Made by a program: the position numbers and the translations under genes. The notes beneath the pieces were generated by a model that saw only the letters and a program-made list of their open reading frames with translations, did not search any database and was not told the origin of the DNA. From an uncultured Collinsella sp. (GTDB taxonomy: Bacteria; Actinomycetota; Coriobacteriia; Coriobacteriales; Coriobacteriaceae), in assembly GCA_900547655.1 (NCBI GenBank), contig URHQ01000097.1, forward strand, positions 1 to 7,454: DNA of 7,454 nucleotides, in the 5' to 3' direction. Position 1 is the first letter of the stretch; every line of letters starts with the position of its first letter. Positions 1-7,159 of the stretch are shown piece by piece.

Positions 1-36
1 GGGTCAGCCCGTGGGAGGCCAGGGCGCCGCTGACCG
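1..36 (+). rRNA. rrf: 5S ribosomal RNA, 3' end (partial)
   Basis: The window appears to open inside a 5S rRNA. The stretch GTGGGAGGCCAGG (11-23) followed by CGCCGCTGACC (25-35) matches the usual 3' part of bacterial 5S, where GTGGGAGAGTAGG is followed by the GC-rich 3' strand of helix I. The preceding GGGTCAGCCC fits the helix IV/V region. The 5' partner strand of helix I lies outside the window, so pairing cannot be confirmed. A strong terminator about 35 bases downstream fits the end of an rRNA operon. No protein reading of this stretch is convincing. The exact 3' end (about 35-37) is estimated from where the GC-rich helix I strand stops. Confidence 0.72.
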
Positions 37-69
37 GTGGACGGCACCGAGCCGTACGCTTGAACTGAG

Positions 70-101
70 AAGGGGGAGGCCTCGCGGCCTCCCCCTTTTT
101 T
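70..101 (+). terminator. Rho-independent terminator of the rRNA operon
   Basis: A perfect 10-bp GC-rich stem, GGGGGAGGCC (72-81) with GGCCTCCCCC (86-95), has a 4-base TCGC loop. Two A-T pairs extend it at the base, and a run of six T follows (96-101). This is a textbook intrinsic terminator. It lies just after the putative 5S rRNA and before the acpS promoters, so it most likely ends the rRNA transcript and insulates the downstream operon. Confidence 0.93.
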
Positions 102-115
102 GCGTTTACGGGCTT

Positions 116-145
116 TTGTCTCACATAGTAGCTGTGTTTTATAAC
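116..145 (+). promoter_or_regulatory. Candidate upstream promoter for the acpS operon
   Basis: TTGTCT (116-121) as -35 and TATAAC (140-145) as -10 are separated by 18 bases, close to the housekeeping sigma factor consensus. It sits between the rRNA terminator and acpS and faces the operon. Prediction is by eye only. A second promoter-like pair with the same spacing follows it. Confidence 0.45.
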
Positions 146-151
146 CCTCGT

Positions 152-181
152 TTGTCGCATCTTCTGTGAACGGGCTACAAT
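152..181 (+). promoter_or_regulatory. Candidate proximal promoter for the acpS operon
   Basis: TTGTCG (152-157) and TACAAT (176-181) are separated by 18 bases. The -10 box differs from TATAAT at one position. Transcription would start near base 188, leaving a leader of about 20 bases that contains the acpS ribosome binding site. No operator-like palindrome was seen around it. Confidence 0.5.
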
Positions 182-200
182 AACTTAGTCTGTGCGATAT

Positions 201-208
201 GGAGGTGA
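201..208 (+). promoter_or_regulatory. Shine-Dalgarno site fixing the acpS start
   Basis: GGAGGTGA at 201-208 is a near-perfect Shine-Dalgarno sequence placed 5 bases (counted from GGAGG) before the ATG at 211. An in-frame ATG at 199 would put this site inside the coding region and has no ribosome binding site of its own, so 211 is preferred as the start. Confidence 0.8.
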
Positions 209-210
209 AC

Positions 211-750
211 ATGGCTGAAGCTGGTATCGGCGTTGATATCGTCGAGATTTCCCGTATGAAATCAATACTTGAAAAGACGCCGTCGTTTGCTCGGCGTGTG
301 TTTACCGAAGAAGAGCGTGCGTATTGTGATGCATCATCGCGTCCCGCTGCTCACTATGCCAGCCGCTTTGCTTCGCGCGAGGCGGTACTTAAAGCTCTCG
401 GCACGGGTTTTAGTCAAGGCGTTGGTCGCAAGGATGTTTCGGTTACGCGTGATAAACTCGGCAAACCGAAAGCGCTGCTTTCGGGCCGTGCTCTCGAGAT
501 CGCTCAAGAGCTGGGTGTTGTTGAGGTCGCTCTTTCCATTACGCTTACAGGAGACTTAGCCGTTGCGAATGCCATCGCGATTACCGAAGATGCTCGGCCT
601 AAGCCAAAAGAGGAAAAGGTGAGTACCAAGAAACGCGTAGCGCAGACATTTAAAGAGGCTCGCTCTGTTTTAGATGAGCTTGAGCAGCTGCAGAATTCAG
701 CATTGACGGAGCACCTGGGCGATGCTTCGCAAGATACGCTAGGAGCATAG
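211..750 (+). CDS. acpS: Holo-[acyl-carrier-protein] synthase AcpS with C-terminal extension
   Basis: AcpS transfers the 4'-phosphopantetheine arm from coenzyme A to a serine of acyl carrier protein, activating it for fatty acid synthesis in the cytosol. From the ATG at 211 the product is 179 residues. It shows the family N-terminus GIGVDIVEI (Mg2+-binding Asp9), FTEEE (31-35) and RFASREAVLKALGTG (52-66, with Glu57 and Lys61). Two things are odd. The usually conserved His of the SITH-type motif near the C-terminus is Leu112 (SITLTGDLA). The protein also continues about 50 residues past the normal ~120-125 residue end, with a charged, probably helical tail (from about 127, KPKEEK onward). The tail's function is unknown. 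It is the first gene of the operon; its stop codon abuts the next ATG. The family assignment is secure; full catalytic activity is likely but not certain given Leu112. Confidence 0.93.
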   Translation: MAEAGIGVDIVEISRMKSILEKTPSFARRVFTEEERAYCDASSRPAAHYASRFASREAVLKALGTGFSQGVGRKDVSVTRDKLGKPKALLSGRALEIAQELGVVEVALSITLTGDLAVANAIAITEDARPKPKEEKVSTKKRVAQTFKEARSVLDELEQLQNSALTEHLGDASQDTLGA

Positions 751-2367
751 ATGAAACCGGTTTTGAGTACCGAAGAAGTCGTTCGTCTCGAGGATATTAT
801 CGAACGCGAAGGGACTTCGAAGGCCGAGCTTATGGAGCTAGCGGGTGAGTTTGCCGCCAACGAGGTCTTGAAGCTCAATCCCGATCGGGTTCTCGTTCTG
901 GTCGGTTTTGGTAATAATGGCGGCGACGGTTGGGTTGCCGCCGATATCCTGAGCCATAAGGGCGTGGACGTCGATATCGTTTCTCCGGTTGAGCCGGATG
1001 AGATTCCTGCTGCTCTGGCACGTCATGTTGCTCGTCGTACTGCCGGCCGCGATGTACACGTTTGCGTTGGCCCCTCGCGTGACGAACTCGAGGTTTTGAT
1101 CGATAAGGCCGATGTTGTTGTCGATGCCATTTTTGGTACCGGTTTTCACGGGAATCTGCGTGCGCCGTTCTCCATCTGGATTCCTACGGTCAATGAATGC
1201 GCCGATTGTGTCGTATCCATTGATGTCCCCTCGGGCCTGAATGCCGAGACGGGCGTTGTTGATGACGACTGCATTCGTGCCGAGCATACGGTGACGATGA
1301 TTGCGCCCAAGATTGGTCTGTATAGCGCTGATGGCCCTGAGTATGCTGGCGATTTGATCTGCGGCAATCTTTACGACCGTCTTGACGAGGTCATCGATGA
1401 TGTCGACCACGCCGCCGAGATTGTCGAGCCCGGTGACTTAGTTGATTACTTTGCCCCACTGCCTACGAATATCGATAAGTATTCCCGTGGCTCTGTGCTT
1501 ATTGTCGCCGGATCTGCGCAATATCCTGGTGCTGCCATTATGGCGGCCAAGTCTGCAGCTCGCGCGGGTGCTGGTTACGTGGCAGTCGCGGCTCCTGACG
1601 CCTGCGCTAATCTTATTCGCATGGCACTTCCTTCGATTCCCGTCTTTGCTATTCCGTCTGATTCCCGCGGCTCCTTTGGCGCCGCTGCGCGCATGACGGT
1701 GTGCGAGATTGCAAAGAAGTACAGCTGCGTACTGTGCGGTCCCGGTATGACGACGTCTGCCGGCGCTATGCAGGTGGTTTCGGGCTTGCTCGAGCTTGAT
1801 GTACCGCTTATTTTGGACGCCGATGCACTCAACTGCCTTGCTAAGATTGCCATTGACGGTATTGATAGTAACCCCGAGATGTATCGTCGCGAGCAGCCGT
1901 TGGTTATGACGCCGCACTATCGTGAGCTTTCGCGTCTGGTTGCCGGTGACGAGGTGAACGACCTTGGTACCGCGATTGCAGCCGCGCAGAAGGTTGTCTG
2001 GGCTGCAGGCTCCGACAATCTGGTGGTCATTGCCAAGGGGTCGACGACGGCTATCTGTGGCGTTGAGCGTGTGCTGCTGCCGCTCTCGGGTCCGGCTTCT
2101 CTGGCAACTGCCGGTTCGGGTGATGTTCTCGCGGGTATTTTGGCCGGCACGCTTGCCACCATGCGCGACGAGATGGATCGTTGGGAGTTGCTGTATTCGT
2201 ACGCCGTCGCACTTCACAGCTACGCCGGTTTTGCCGCGGCGACGGAGTATGGTGAGAAGAGCGTTATCGCGACCGATCTTATCGACTTGATCGGTCCTGC
2301 CATGGAGCTGGCGGCAAAGGATGCGCTCGAAGATCTGGGTATCATGGACGAAGGGTCGGATGACTAA
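751..2367 (+). CDS. nnr: Bifunctional NAD(P)H-hydrate repair enzyme (NnrE epimerase / NnrD dehydratase)
   Basis: The product repairs NADHX and NADPHX, the hydrated dead-end forms of NAD(P)H. The N-terminal YjeF_N-type domain (about 1-225) epimerises R- to S-hydrates. The C-terminal ribokinase-like domain (about 235-520) dehydrates the S form using ADP. The 538-residue length fits the fused bacterial form. Visible motifs are GFGNNGGDGW (52-61), VDAIFGTGFHG (124-134) and SIDVPSGLNAETG (156-168) in the first domain. The second has KYSRGSVLIVAGS (243-255), CGPGM (329-333), LDADALN (355-361), TPHYRE (387-392) and the hallmark AGSGDVLAGI (454-463, catalytic Asp458). ATG 751 directly follows the acpS stop and has AGGAG at 741-745, inside the end of acpS, so translation is probably coupled. 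Both domains look intact. Confidence 0.96.
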   Translation: MKPVLSTEEVVRLEDIIEREGTSKAELMELAGEFAANEVLKLNPDRVLVLVGFGNNGGDGWVAADILSHKGVDVDIVSPVEPDEIPAALARHVARRTAGRDVHVCVGPSRDELEVLIDKADVVVDAIFGTGFHGNLRAPFSIWIPTVNECADCVVSIDVPSGLNAETGVVDDDCIRAEHTVTMIAPKIGLYSADGPEYAGDLICGNLYDRLDEVIDDVDHAAEIVEPGDLVDYFAPLPTNIDKYSRGSVLIVAGSAQYPGAAIMAAKSAARAGAGYVAVAAPDACANLIRMALPSIPVFAIPSDSRGSFGAAARMTVCEIAKKYSCVLCGPGMTTSAGAMQVVSGLLELDVPLILDADALNCLAKIAIDGIDSNPEMYRREQPLVMTPHYRELSRLVAGDEVNDLGTAIAAAQKVVWAAGSDNLVVIAKGSTTAICGVERVLLPLSGPASLATAGSGDVLAGILAGTLATMRDEMDRWELLYSYAVALHSYAGFAAATEYGEKSVIATDLIDLIGPAMELAAKDALEDLGIMDEGSDD

Positions 2368-2369
2368 TC

Positions 2370-3515
2370 ATGAATAAAGCCGATTTGACGCGCTGGTCCT
2401 GGGTCGAGATCGACCGCGGGGCGCTCCGTCGCAACACGAGGGCCTATAAGAACTTGCTGAATCCACGTCAGCGCCTGTGCTGCGTGGTTAAGGCCGATGC
2501 TTATGGTCATGGAGCTGTTGAGTGCGCCAAGATCATGTATTCGGCCGGTGCCGACATGTTTGCCGTGGCGACGGTTAACGAGGGCGTTGAGCTCCGACAG
2601 GGCGGGATTACGAAGCCCATCCTCATCCTAAGCGAGCCGCCTATCGAGGCCATTCCGACGTTGCTCGAGTTTGATATCATGCCTTCGGTCTATACGTCTG
2701 ACTTTGCTCTTGCGTATGGCGAATGTGCCGTCGCGGCGGGCAAGGTGGGCAAGTATCATCTCGCCATCGAGACGGGCATGAACCGCATTGGCGTACATTA
2801 CACGCAGGTGCTCGACTTTGTCCGCGGTATTAATTTCCATCGCGGTATTCAGTGCGACGGCGTATTTACGCACTTCGCCACGGCCGATGAACCTTCGGGC
2901 TGGGACTACAAACTGCAGTGTCAGCGCTTTACCGAGGCCGTTCAGGCCATTAAGGATGCGGGCTTTGAGTGCGGTATCGTGCACTGCGCCAACACGCCGT
3001 CCTCGATGCTCGACCCCTCGATGCATTTTGATATGATTCGCGCCGGCGTTGGCTTGTATGGCATGCAGCCGTGCGAGCTGAGTGGCCGCGTGATGCAGCT
3101 TGATCCCGTTATGAGCGTCCATGCGCGCGTGACGCGTGTGGCACACCCTGCGATGGGTGAGGGCGTGGGCTACGGTTTTACCTACCGCGTACCGCGCACG
3201 CGCGTTCAGATTTGCACGCTGCCGATCGGTTATGCCGACGGCCTATCGCGTACGCTTTCCAATCGTATGGATGTGCTGTATCGCGGCGAGCGCGTGCATC
3301 AGGTTGGCAATATCTGCATGGACCAGTTTATGGTCGCCATTCAGTCCAACCCGGCGCACGAGATTCCCGAGGCCGAGTATGGTGACGAGATGATCATTGT
3401 CGGCCGCGATGGCGATGCCGAGATCACTATGGACGAGATGGCCCGACTGCGCGGCACGATTAACTACGAGGTCGCCTGCGGCTTTGGCATGCGCCTCGAC
3501 AAGGTCTACGTGTAG
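2370..3515 (+). CDS. alr: Alanine racemase
   Basis: This PLP-dependent enzyme interconverts L- and D-alanine in the cytosol, supplying D-alanine for peptidoglycan. The 381-residue length is typical of fold-III alanine racemases. VVKADAYGHG (39-48) carries the Schiff-base lysine, Lys41. GMNRIG (136-141) holds the conserved Arg139. IRAGVGLYG (223-231) holds the Arg224 expected near the PLP ring nitrogen. GYGFTYR (267-273) contains the second catalytic base, Tyr268. GNICMDQFMV (313-322) is the C-terminal domain signature. The position that is a carbamylated lysine in well-studied enzymes (LKVDTGM) is Ala132 here (LAIETGM). The ATG lies 2 bases after the nnr stop with only a weak upstream purine stretch (AAGGG, 2351-2355), so translational coupling to nnr is likely. 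Placement in an acpS-nnr-alr-tsaE order matches other actinobacteria. Confidence 0.97.
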   Translation: MNKADLTRWSWVEIDRGALRRNTRAYKNLLNPRQRLCCVVKADAYGHGAVECAKIMYSAGADMFAVATVNEGVELRQGGITKPILILSEPPIEAIPTLLEFDIMPSVYTSDFALAYGECAVAAGKVGKYHLAIETGMNRIGVHYTQVLDFVRGINFHRGIQCDGVFTHFATADEPSGWDYKLQCQRFTEAVQAIKDAGFECGIVHCANTPSSMLDPSMHFDMIRAGVGLYGMQPCELSGRVMQLDPVMSVHARVTRVAHPAMGEGVGYGFTYRVPRTRVQICTLPIGYADGLSRTLSNRMDVLYRGERVHQVGNICMDQFMVAIQSNPAHEIPEAEYGDEMIIVGRDGDAEITMDEMARLRGTINYEVACGFGMRLDKVYV

Positions 3516-3523
3516 GAGTCGCC

Positions 3524-4144
3524 ATGGGCGTCATGCACATTCCCGGCCATACCCATCAGGCGCCACGTGAGGTCGCACTCGAGGAGATCGAGGCCGTTCT
3601 GGGCGATTGTCACCTCTGCCAGCTCTACCAGTCGCGTCACAATATCGTGTTTGGCGTGGGAAACCCCCGCGCTCGCGTCATGTTTATTGGTGAGGCGCCG
3701 GGTCGCAACGAGGATTTGCAGGGCGAACCCTTTGTGGGGGCGGCGGGTGAAGACCTCAACGGCATTTTGTCGCTGGCGGGGCTCAAACGCGAAGACGTCT
3801 ACATTGCCAATGTGCTTAAGTGCCGCCCGCCGGGAAACCGCAATCCGCGTCCCGAGGAAGTGCTGGCTTGCTCGCCGTTTTTGCGTGAGCAGATTCGAAG
3901 CATCTGGCCCGATATTATCGTGACGCTCGGCAACCCCGCGACGCACTTTGTGCTTAAGACCGAGATTGGCATTACTAAGCTGCGCGGCAGGTTCCACCAG
4001 ATGGGGCATTTTGTAGTAATGCCCACTTTCCATCCGGCAGCAGCGCTACGCAATCCGGCGTGGCAGGAGCTGCTGGAGGAAGACTTTAAGATGCTGGGCG
4101 ACTATCTGGAGCGACATCCCGCACCAGAGGACGCCTCGGAATAA
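3524..4144 (+). CDS. Family 4 (Fe-S) uracil-DNA glycosylase
   Basis: The product is predicted to excise uracil from DNA arising from cytosine deamination, starting base excision repair. At 206 residues it matches the thermophile/actinobacterial family 4 UDG. Four cysteines are placed as expected for the 4Fe-4S cluster: Cys29 and Cys32 (CHLC), Cys100 (VLKCRPPGNRNP) and Cys116. Motif A, GEAPGRNEDLQGEPFVG (56-72), contains the family-typical GEAPGxxED and the FVG uracil pocket. FHPAAALRNP (169-178) is the motif that inserts into DNA. ATG 3524 has TAGGAG (3513-3518) overlapping the alr stop, five bases away. It ends with tandem TAA stops. The gene interrupts the common alr-tsaE adjacency and probably shares the operon transcript. 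Confidence 0.94.
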   Translation: MGVMHIPGHTHQAPREVALEEIEAVLGDCHLCQLYQSRHNIVFGVGNPRARVMFIGEAPGRNEDLQGEPFVGAAGEDLNGILSLAGLKREDVYIANVLKCRPPGNRNPRPEEVLACSPFLREQIRSIWPDIIVTLGNPATHFVLKTEIGITKLRGRFHQMGHFVVMPTFHPAAALRNPAWQELLEEDFKMLGDYLERHPAPEDASE

Positions 4145-4156
4145 TAAGGAGCATAT

Positions 4157-4663
4157 ATGTCCCTGGAGCGCCTGGGGGTAGGTACTTACAAAACGACTTG
4201 CGCTGCCGATACGGAGTACTTTGGCGAGCTAATTGCACCGTGCCTTGAGGACGGCGATGTACTCATCCTGACCGGTGGCCTGGGAGTGGGCAAAACTCAC
4301 TTTACCAAGGGCGTCTCGCGCGGGCTGGGCGATGAGCATACGGTTACGAGCCCTACGTTTGCGCTCATGGCCGTTCACGATCAAGGTCGTATTCCGCTGT
4401 TTCACTTTGATCTATACCGCCTGGAGCATGCCTACGAGCTCGAGGATACGGGCATTTTCGATGTGCTGGGCTATGAGGGTGCTTGCCTGCTGGAATGGGG
4501 CGAACAATTCCAGGACGAGCTGACGGATGAGTATCTTTCGGTGACGCTCAAGCGTGATGAGGGCGACAGCGATGTGCGAACGATAACGCTTGAGGCGCAC
4601 GGTGACCGCGCAATGGAGCTTTCCCATTTGATTGATAAGGCTGTACAAGATGAGCTTGCATAA
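4157..4663 (+). CDS. tsaE: TsaE, tRNA t6A37 biosynthesis ATPase
   Basis: TsaE is the P-loop ATPase that binds the TsaB-TsaD complex and powers turnover during threonylcarbamoylation of A37 in tRNAs reading ANN codons. The 168-residue product has the Walker A motif GGLGVGKTHF (40-49, Lys46), TSPTFAL (64-70), HFDLYRL (83-89) and the Walker B-like LLEWGE (111-116), all in family order. The Walker A differs slightly from the usual GDLGAGKTT but keeps the GKT core. AAGGAG (4146-4151) lies 5 bases before the ATG. The 3' end overlaps the next gene by 14 bases. That next gene encodes its partner proteins, so stoichiometric coupled synthesis is plausible. Confidence 0.95.
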   Translation: MSLERLGVGTYKTTCAADTEYFGELIAPCLEDGDVLILTGGLGVGKTHFTKGVSRGLGDEHTVTSPTFALMAVHDQGRIPLFHFDLYRLEHAYELEDTGIFDVLGYEGACLLEWGEQFQDELTDEYLSVTLKRDEGDSDVRTITLEAHGDRAMELSHLIDKAVQDELA

Positions 4664-7034
4664 CGACAACGCGCTGGTGGTGGCGCTCGATACCTCGACC
4701 GACATGCTTGCCTGCGCGGCAAGCTGGATTGATGGGCAGACGGGCGAGACGAAGCTCGTGAGTGGCGACCACATGTGTCGCCGTCACGCCAACGTTGAGC
4801 TCGTGAATACCGTTGATGGCGTGCTGGCTCAAGCCGGTCTGGATCGCAGCGATGTTGGTTACTACGTGGTCGGCCGCGGCCCGGGGTCGTTTACGGGTGT
4901 GCGCATCGGCATCTCCACTGCCAAGGGCCTCGCGCGCGGTGCCAATGTTCCGCTGCTGGGCGTGTCGACGCTCGACGCTTGCGCTTGGACGGCGTGGAAG
5001 GCTGGCGTGCGCGGCAAGCTTGGTATCTTGGCCGATGCTATGCGCGGTGAGGTATATCCGGCGCTGTATATGCTGGTCGATGAGGGTCCCGAGCGTCAAT
5101 TTGAGCGCGAACACGTGGTCAAGGCCGCCGTGGCGCTCGATGAGTGGCGCCAAGCAGCGGACTGGGACCAGGTTCAGCTGACCGGTGACGGTCTCGTGCG
5201 CTATGGCAAGCTGCTGGGTGAGGACGAGACCGCCCGCTGCGTGGAGCGCGACCTGTGGTGGCCTTCGGGCGAGGGCTTGCTGCTCGCGCACGCTGCGGGT
5301 GACGGCGATCCGGCCTGCGTCTTGCCGATTTACACGCGCCTTTCGGATGCCGAGGAAAACGAGCGCAAGCGTCTTGGTCTTGCCGAGAGTTCGCAGAGCG
5401 AAATTACGGGCGTTGCCGATGAGCTCGCCGGTCGTCATCTGCAGTTCCGTCCCATGGGCGCGGCGGATGCCGAGGGCGCGAGCGCGCTGGAGGCTGCCTG
5501 CTTTGAAGGTGCCGGACACGAGGCGTGGACGCCGGGCATGTTCCTGTCCGAACTGGGCGAGGACGTCGCTGCGCCGCGTAGTTGGTGGGTGGCACACGAC
5601 GACGGCAAGCTGCTGGGCATTGCCGGCGGTATGGTCGTGGACGGTGATGTGCAGATTCTGGATGTCGCCGTCGACCCGGCACATCGCCGTGAGGGCATTG
5701 CCCGCAAGCTGCTGTCGCACGTGAGCTATGATGCCCAGATGCTCGGCTGCACCACGGCTTCGCTCGAGGTCGAGGACGGCAACGAGGGAGCGATCGCGCT
5801 TTATAACGCTCTGGGCTTTACCGAGGCAGGACGGCGCCGCGGCTACTATGGTGCCGGCAAGGATGCCATCGTCATGACGGCGCCGCTGCCCTTGGTGCTC
5901 CCGGTCGACAACGCTTCGCCCGAGCCGACGGCGGCTGAGCAGCGTGTATGGCCGCTGCCTGCGCCCGAGCGAACCGTTGAGGAGCGCGCTGAAATTGAGC
6001 GTCGTCGCCTAGTGCTCGCTATCGAGAGTTCCTGCGACGAGACGGCCGTGGCGATTATCGATGCGGATGGCAATATGCTGGCCAACCAGGTGTCGACACA
6101 GATTGATTTTCACGCCCGCTTTGGCGGCGTGGTGCCCGAGATCGCCTCGCGCAAGCACGTTGAGGTGATTGTGAGTGTCGTAGATGCGGCGCTCGAGGAT
6201 GCCGCGGCATCGCTTGGCCTTGAGGGTGGGGCGATTGCGCCAAGTGAGCTTGCCGCCGTGGGCGTGACGCAAGGTCCGGGCCTGGTGGGTGCCCTGGTGG
6301 TGGGTGTCGCCTTTGCCAAGGGCTTTGCGTATGCTGCCGGCAAGCCGCTCGTGTGCGTCAATCATCTGGAGGGCCACTTGTTCGCCAACCTGTTGGCGCA
6401 GCCCGACCTCAAGCCTCCGTTTATCTTTACGCTTGTCTCGGGCGGGCACACCATGCTCGTGCACGTAAAGGCATGGGGCGACTACGAGGTGCTCGGAGAG
6501 ACGCTCGACGATGCCGTGGGTGAGGCCTTCGACAAGGTAGCCAAGGCGTTGGGTTTGGGCTATCCTGGTGGCCCCATCATCTCCAAGCTGGCCGAGACAG
6601 GCAATCCCCGCGCGATCGATTTTCCCCGCGCGCTTAACAGTAGGGGAGACTATCGTTTCTCGCTTTCGGGCCTTAAAACCGCTGTGACGCTCTACATTGA
6701 GCAGGAGACCAAAGCCGGGCGCACGATTCACCTGCCCGATCTGGCAGCTTCGTTTGAGGCGGCGGTCTTTGACGTGCAGTACAAGAAGGCCAAGAACGCG
6801 CTGCATGCCACCGGATGCAGAGAGTATTGCATCGGCGGCGGCGTCTCGGCTAATCCGCATCTGCGCGAGATGATGATCAAGAAGCTCGGTCGTCAGGGGA
6901 TCCGCGTGACGGTGCCGCCCTTGTCTGCCTGCACCGATAACGCAGCCATGATCGCGGAGGTCGCCCGCCGTAAATTCGACCGAGGTGAAATCTCGCCGTT
7001 CGACGTCGACGCCGATCCAAACATGACGCTGTAG
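4650..7034 (+). CDS. tsaD: TsaB-RimI-TsaD fusion: t6A37 threonylcarbamoyltransferase with N-acetyltransferase domain
   Basis: This 794-residue protein joins three normally separate units. TsaB (about 1-235) has LDTST (13-17) and GRGPGSFTGVRIGIS (75-89). A RimI-type GNAT domain (about 264-412) has the acetyl-CoA loop RREGIA (346-351), LEVEDGNEGAIALYNALGF (372-390, with Glu373 and Tyr385 at the E. coli catalytic positions) and RRRGYYG. A proline-rich linker (413-450) follows. TsaD (about 452-794) begins LVLAIESSCDETA, carries the metal ligands His572 and His576 (NHLEGH) and Asp763 (CTDNAAMIA), and has LVSGGHT (595-601). TsaD transfers threonylcarbamoyl to tRNA A37, TsaB is its scaffold partner, and RimI-type enzymes acetylate protein N-termini, classically ribosomal S18. 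ATG 4650 is chosen over an upstream in-frame TTG (4632) because AAGG (4637-4640) is correctly spaced before it. All three domains look intact. Confidence 0.95.
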   Translation: MSLHNDNALVVALDTSTDMLACAASWIDGQTGETKLVSGDHMCRRHANVELVNTVDGVLAQAGLDRSDVGYYVVGRGPGSFTGVRIGISTAKGLARGANVPLLGVSTLDACAWTAWKAGVRGKLGILADAMRGEVYPALYMLVDEGPERQFEREHVVKAAVALDEWRQAADWDQVQLTGDGLVRYGKLLGEDETARCVERDLWWPSGEGLLLAHAAGDGDPACVLPIYTRLSDAEENERKRLGLAESSQSEITGVADELAGRHLQFRPMGAADAEGASALEAACFEGAGHEAWTPGMFLSELGEDVAAPRSWWVAHDDGKLLGIAGGMVVDGDVQILDVAVDPAHRREGIARKLLSHVSYDAQMLGCTTASLEVEDGNEGAIALYNALGFTEAGRRRGYYGAGKDAIVMTAPLPLVLPVDNASPEPTAAEQRVWPLPAPERTVEERAEIERRRLVLAIESSCDETAVAIIDADGNMLANQVSTQIDFHARFGGVVPEIASRKHVEVIVSVVDAALEDAAASLGLEGGAIAPSELAAVGVTQGPGLVGALVVGVAFAKGFAYAAGKPLVCVNHLEGHLFANLLAQPDLKPPFIFTLVSGGHTMLVHVKAWGDYEVLGETLDDAVGEAFDKVAKALGLGYPGGPIISKLAETGNPRAIDFPRALNSRGDYRFSLSGLKTAVTLYIEQETKAGRTIHLPDLAASFEAAVFDVQYKKAKNALHATGCREYCIGGGVSANPHLREMMIKKLGRQGIRVTVPPLSACTDNAAMIAEVARRKFDRGEISPFDVDADPNMTL

Positions 7035-7046
7035 TCGTATGGGTGC

Positions 7047-7090
7047 GGTCCCCGACGCTGCCCGGGCGCCAGCGGCCGCATATGAACTTT
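7047..7090 (+). repeat. Left arm of a perfect 44-bp inverted repeat (element copy A)
   Basis: This arm begins 12 bases after the tsaD stop (GGTCCCCGACG at 7047-7057) and ends CATATGAACTTT at 7090. It is an exact reverse complement of 7160-7203, 44 of 44 bases. Neither inward nor outward extension matches. It includes an internal palindrome, GCGGCCGC (7072-7079). The outer ~30 bases are very GC-rich and the inner ~12 are AT-rich. As RNA, the arms would form a 44-bp stem. Confidence 0.97.
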
Positions 7091-7159
7091 CCTGCTCTAC
7101 AGTCCTGCTCACGACGGAGGCCACATTAAGTGGCCTCCTGTTCGTGCGGAACTCGCGAT
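7091..7159 (-). repeat. Structured core repeat, copy A (hairpin GGAGGCCAC / GTGGCCTCC)
   Basis: This 69-base core lies between the 44-bp arms. Read on the minus strand it aligns without gaps to 7387-7454, with 58 of 68 identities. Its centre on the plus strand is a perfect 9-bp stem, GGAGGCCAC (7116-7124) with GTGGCCTCC (7130-7138), and a 5-base loop. CACGA (7110-7114) with TCGTG (7142-7146) can extend it beyond a small internal loop. There is no T run, so it is not a plain intrinsic terminator. Compared with copy B, three stem pairs change in compensated fashion. The function is unknown. It could be a structured RNA, a protein-binding palindrome, or part of a small mobile or dispersed element. 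Confidence 0.85.

Noticed and set aside
3..68. Open plus-strand frame ending TGA at 66-68 as the 3' end of a protein gene
   Set aside because: The translated peptide has no recognisable features, and the first ~36 bases match the 3' part of 5S rRNA much better.
199..210. In-frame ATG at 199 as the acpS start
   Set aside because: It would place the strong GGAGGTGA ribosome binding site inside the coding region and has no such site of its own. ATG 211 fits better.
4632..4649. In-frame TTG at 4632 as the start of the TsaB-RimI-TsaD fusion
   Set aside because: It gives a non-family N-terminal addition. ATG 4650 has AAGG 9 bases upstream and leads directly into the TsaB fold.
4548..5720. 390-codon minus-strand open frame opposite tsaE and the fusion gene
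   Set aside because: The plus strand here encodes well-recognised TsaE, TsaB and RimI motifs. The minus product shows no domain pattern and is typical of a shadow frame in high-GC coding DNA.
6009..7124. 371-codon minus-strand open frame opposite the TsaD domain
   Set aside because: It shadows the conserved TsaD coding sequence, has a repetitive Arg/His/Gly-rich composition, and its start lies inside the inverted-repeat core.
7116..7138. Core hairpin as an ordinary intrinsic terminator of the operon
   Set aside because: The stem is strong but no T run follows on either strand (TGTTCG on plus, GTCGTG on minus), and the conserved flanks would be unexplained.
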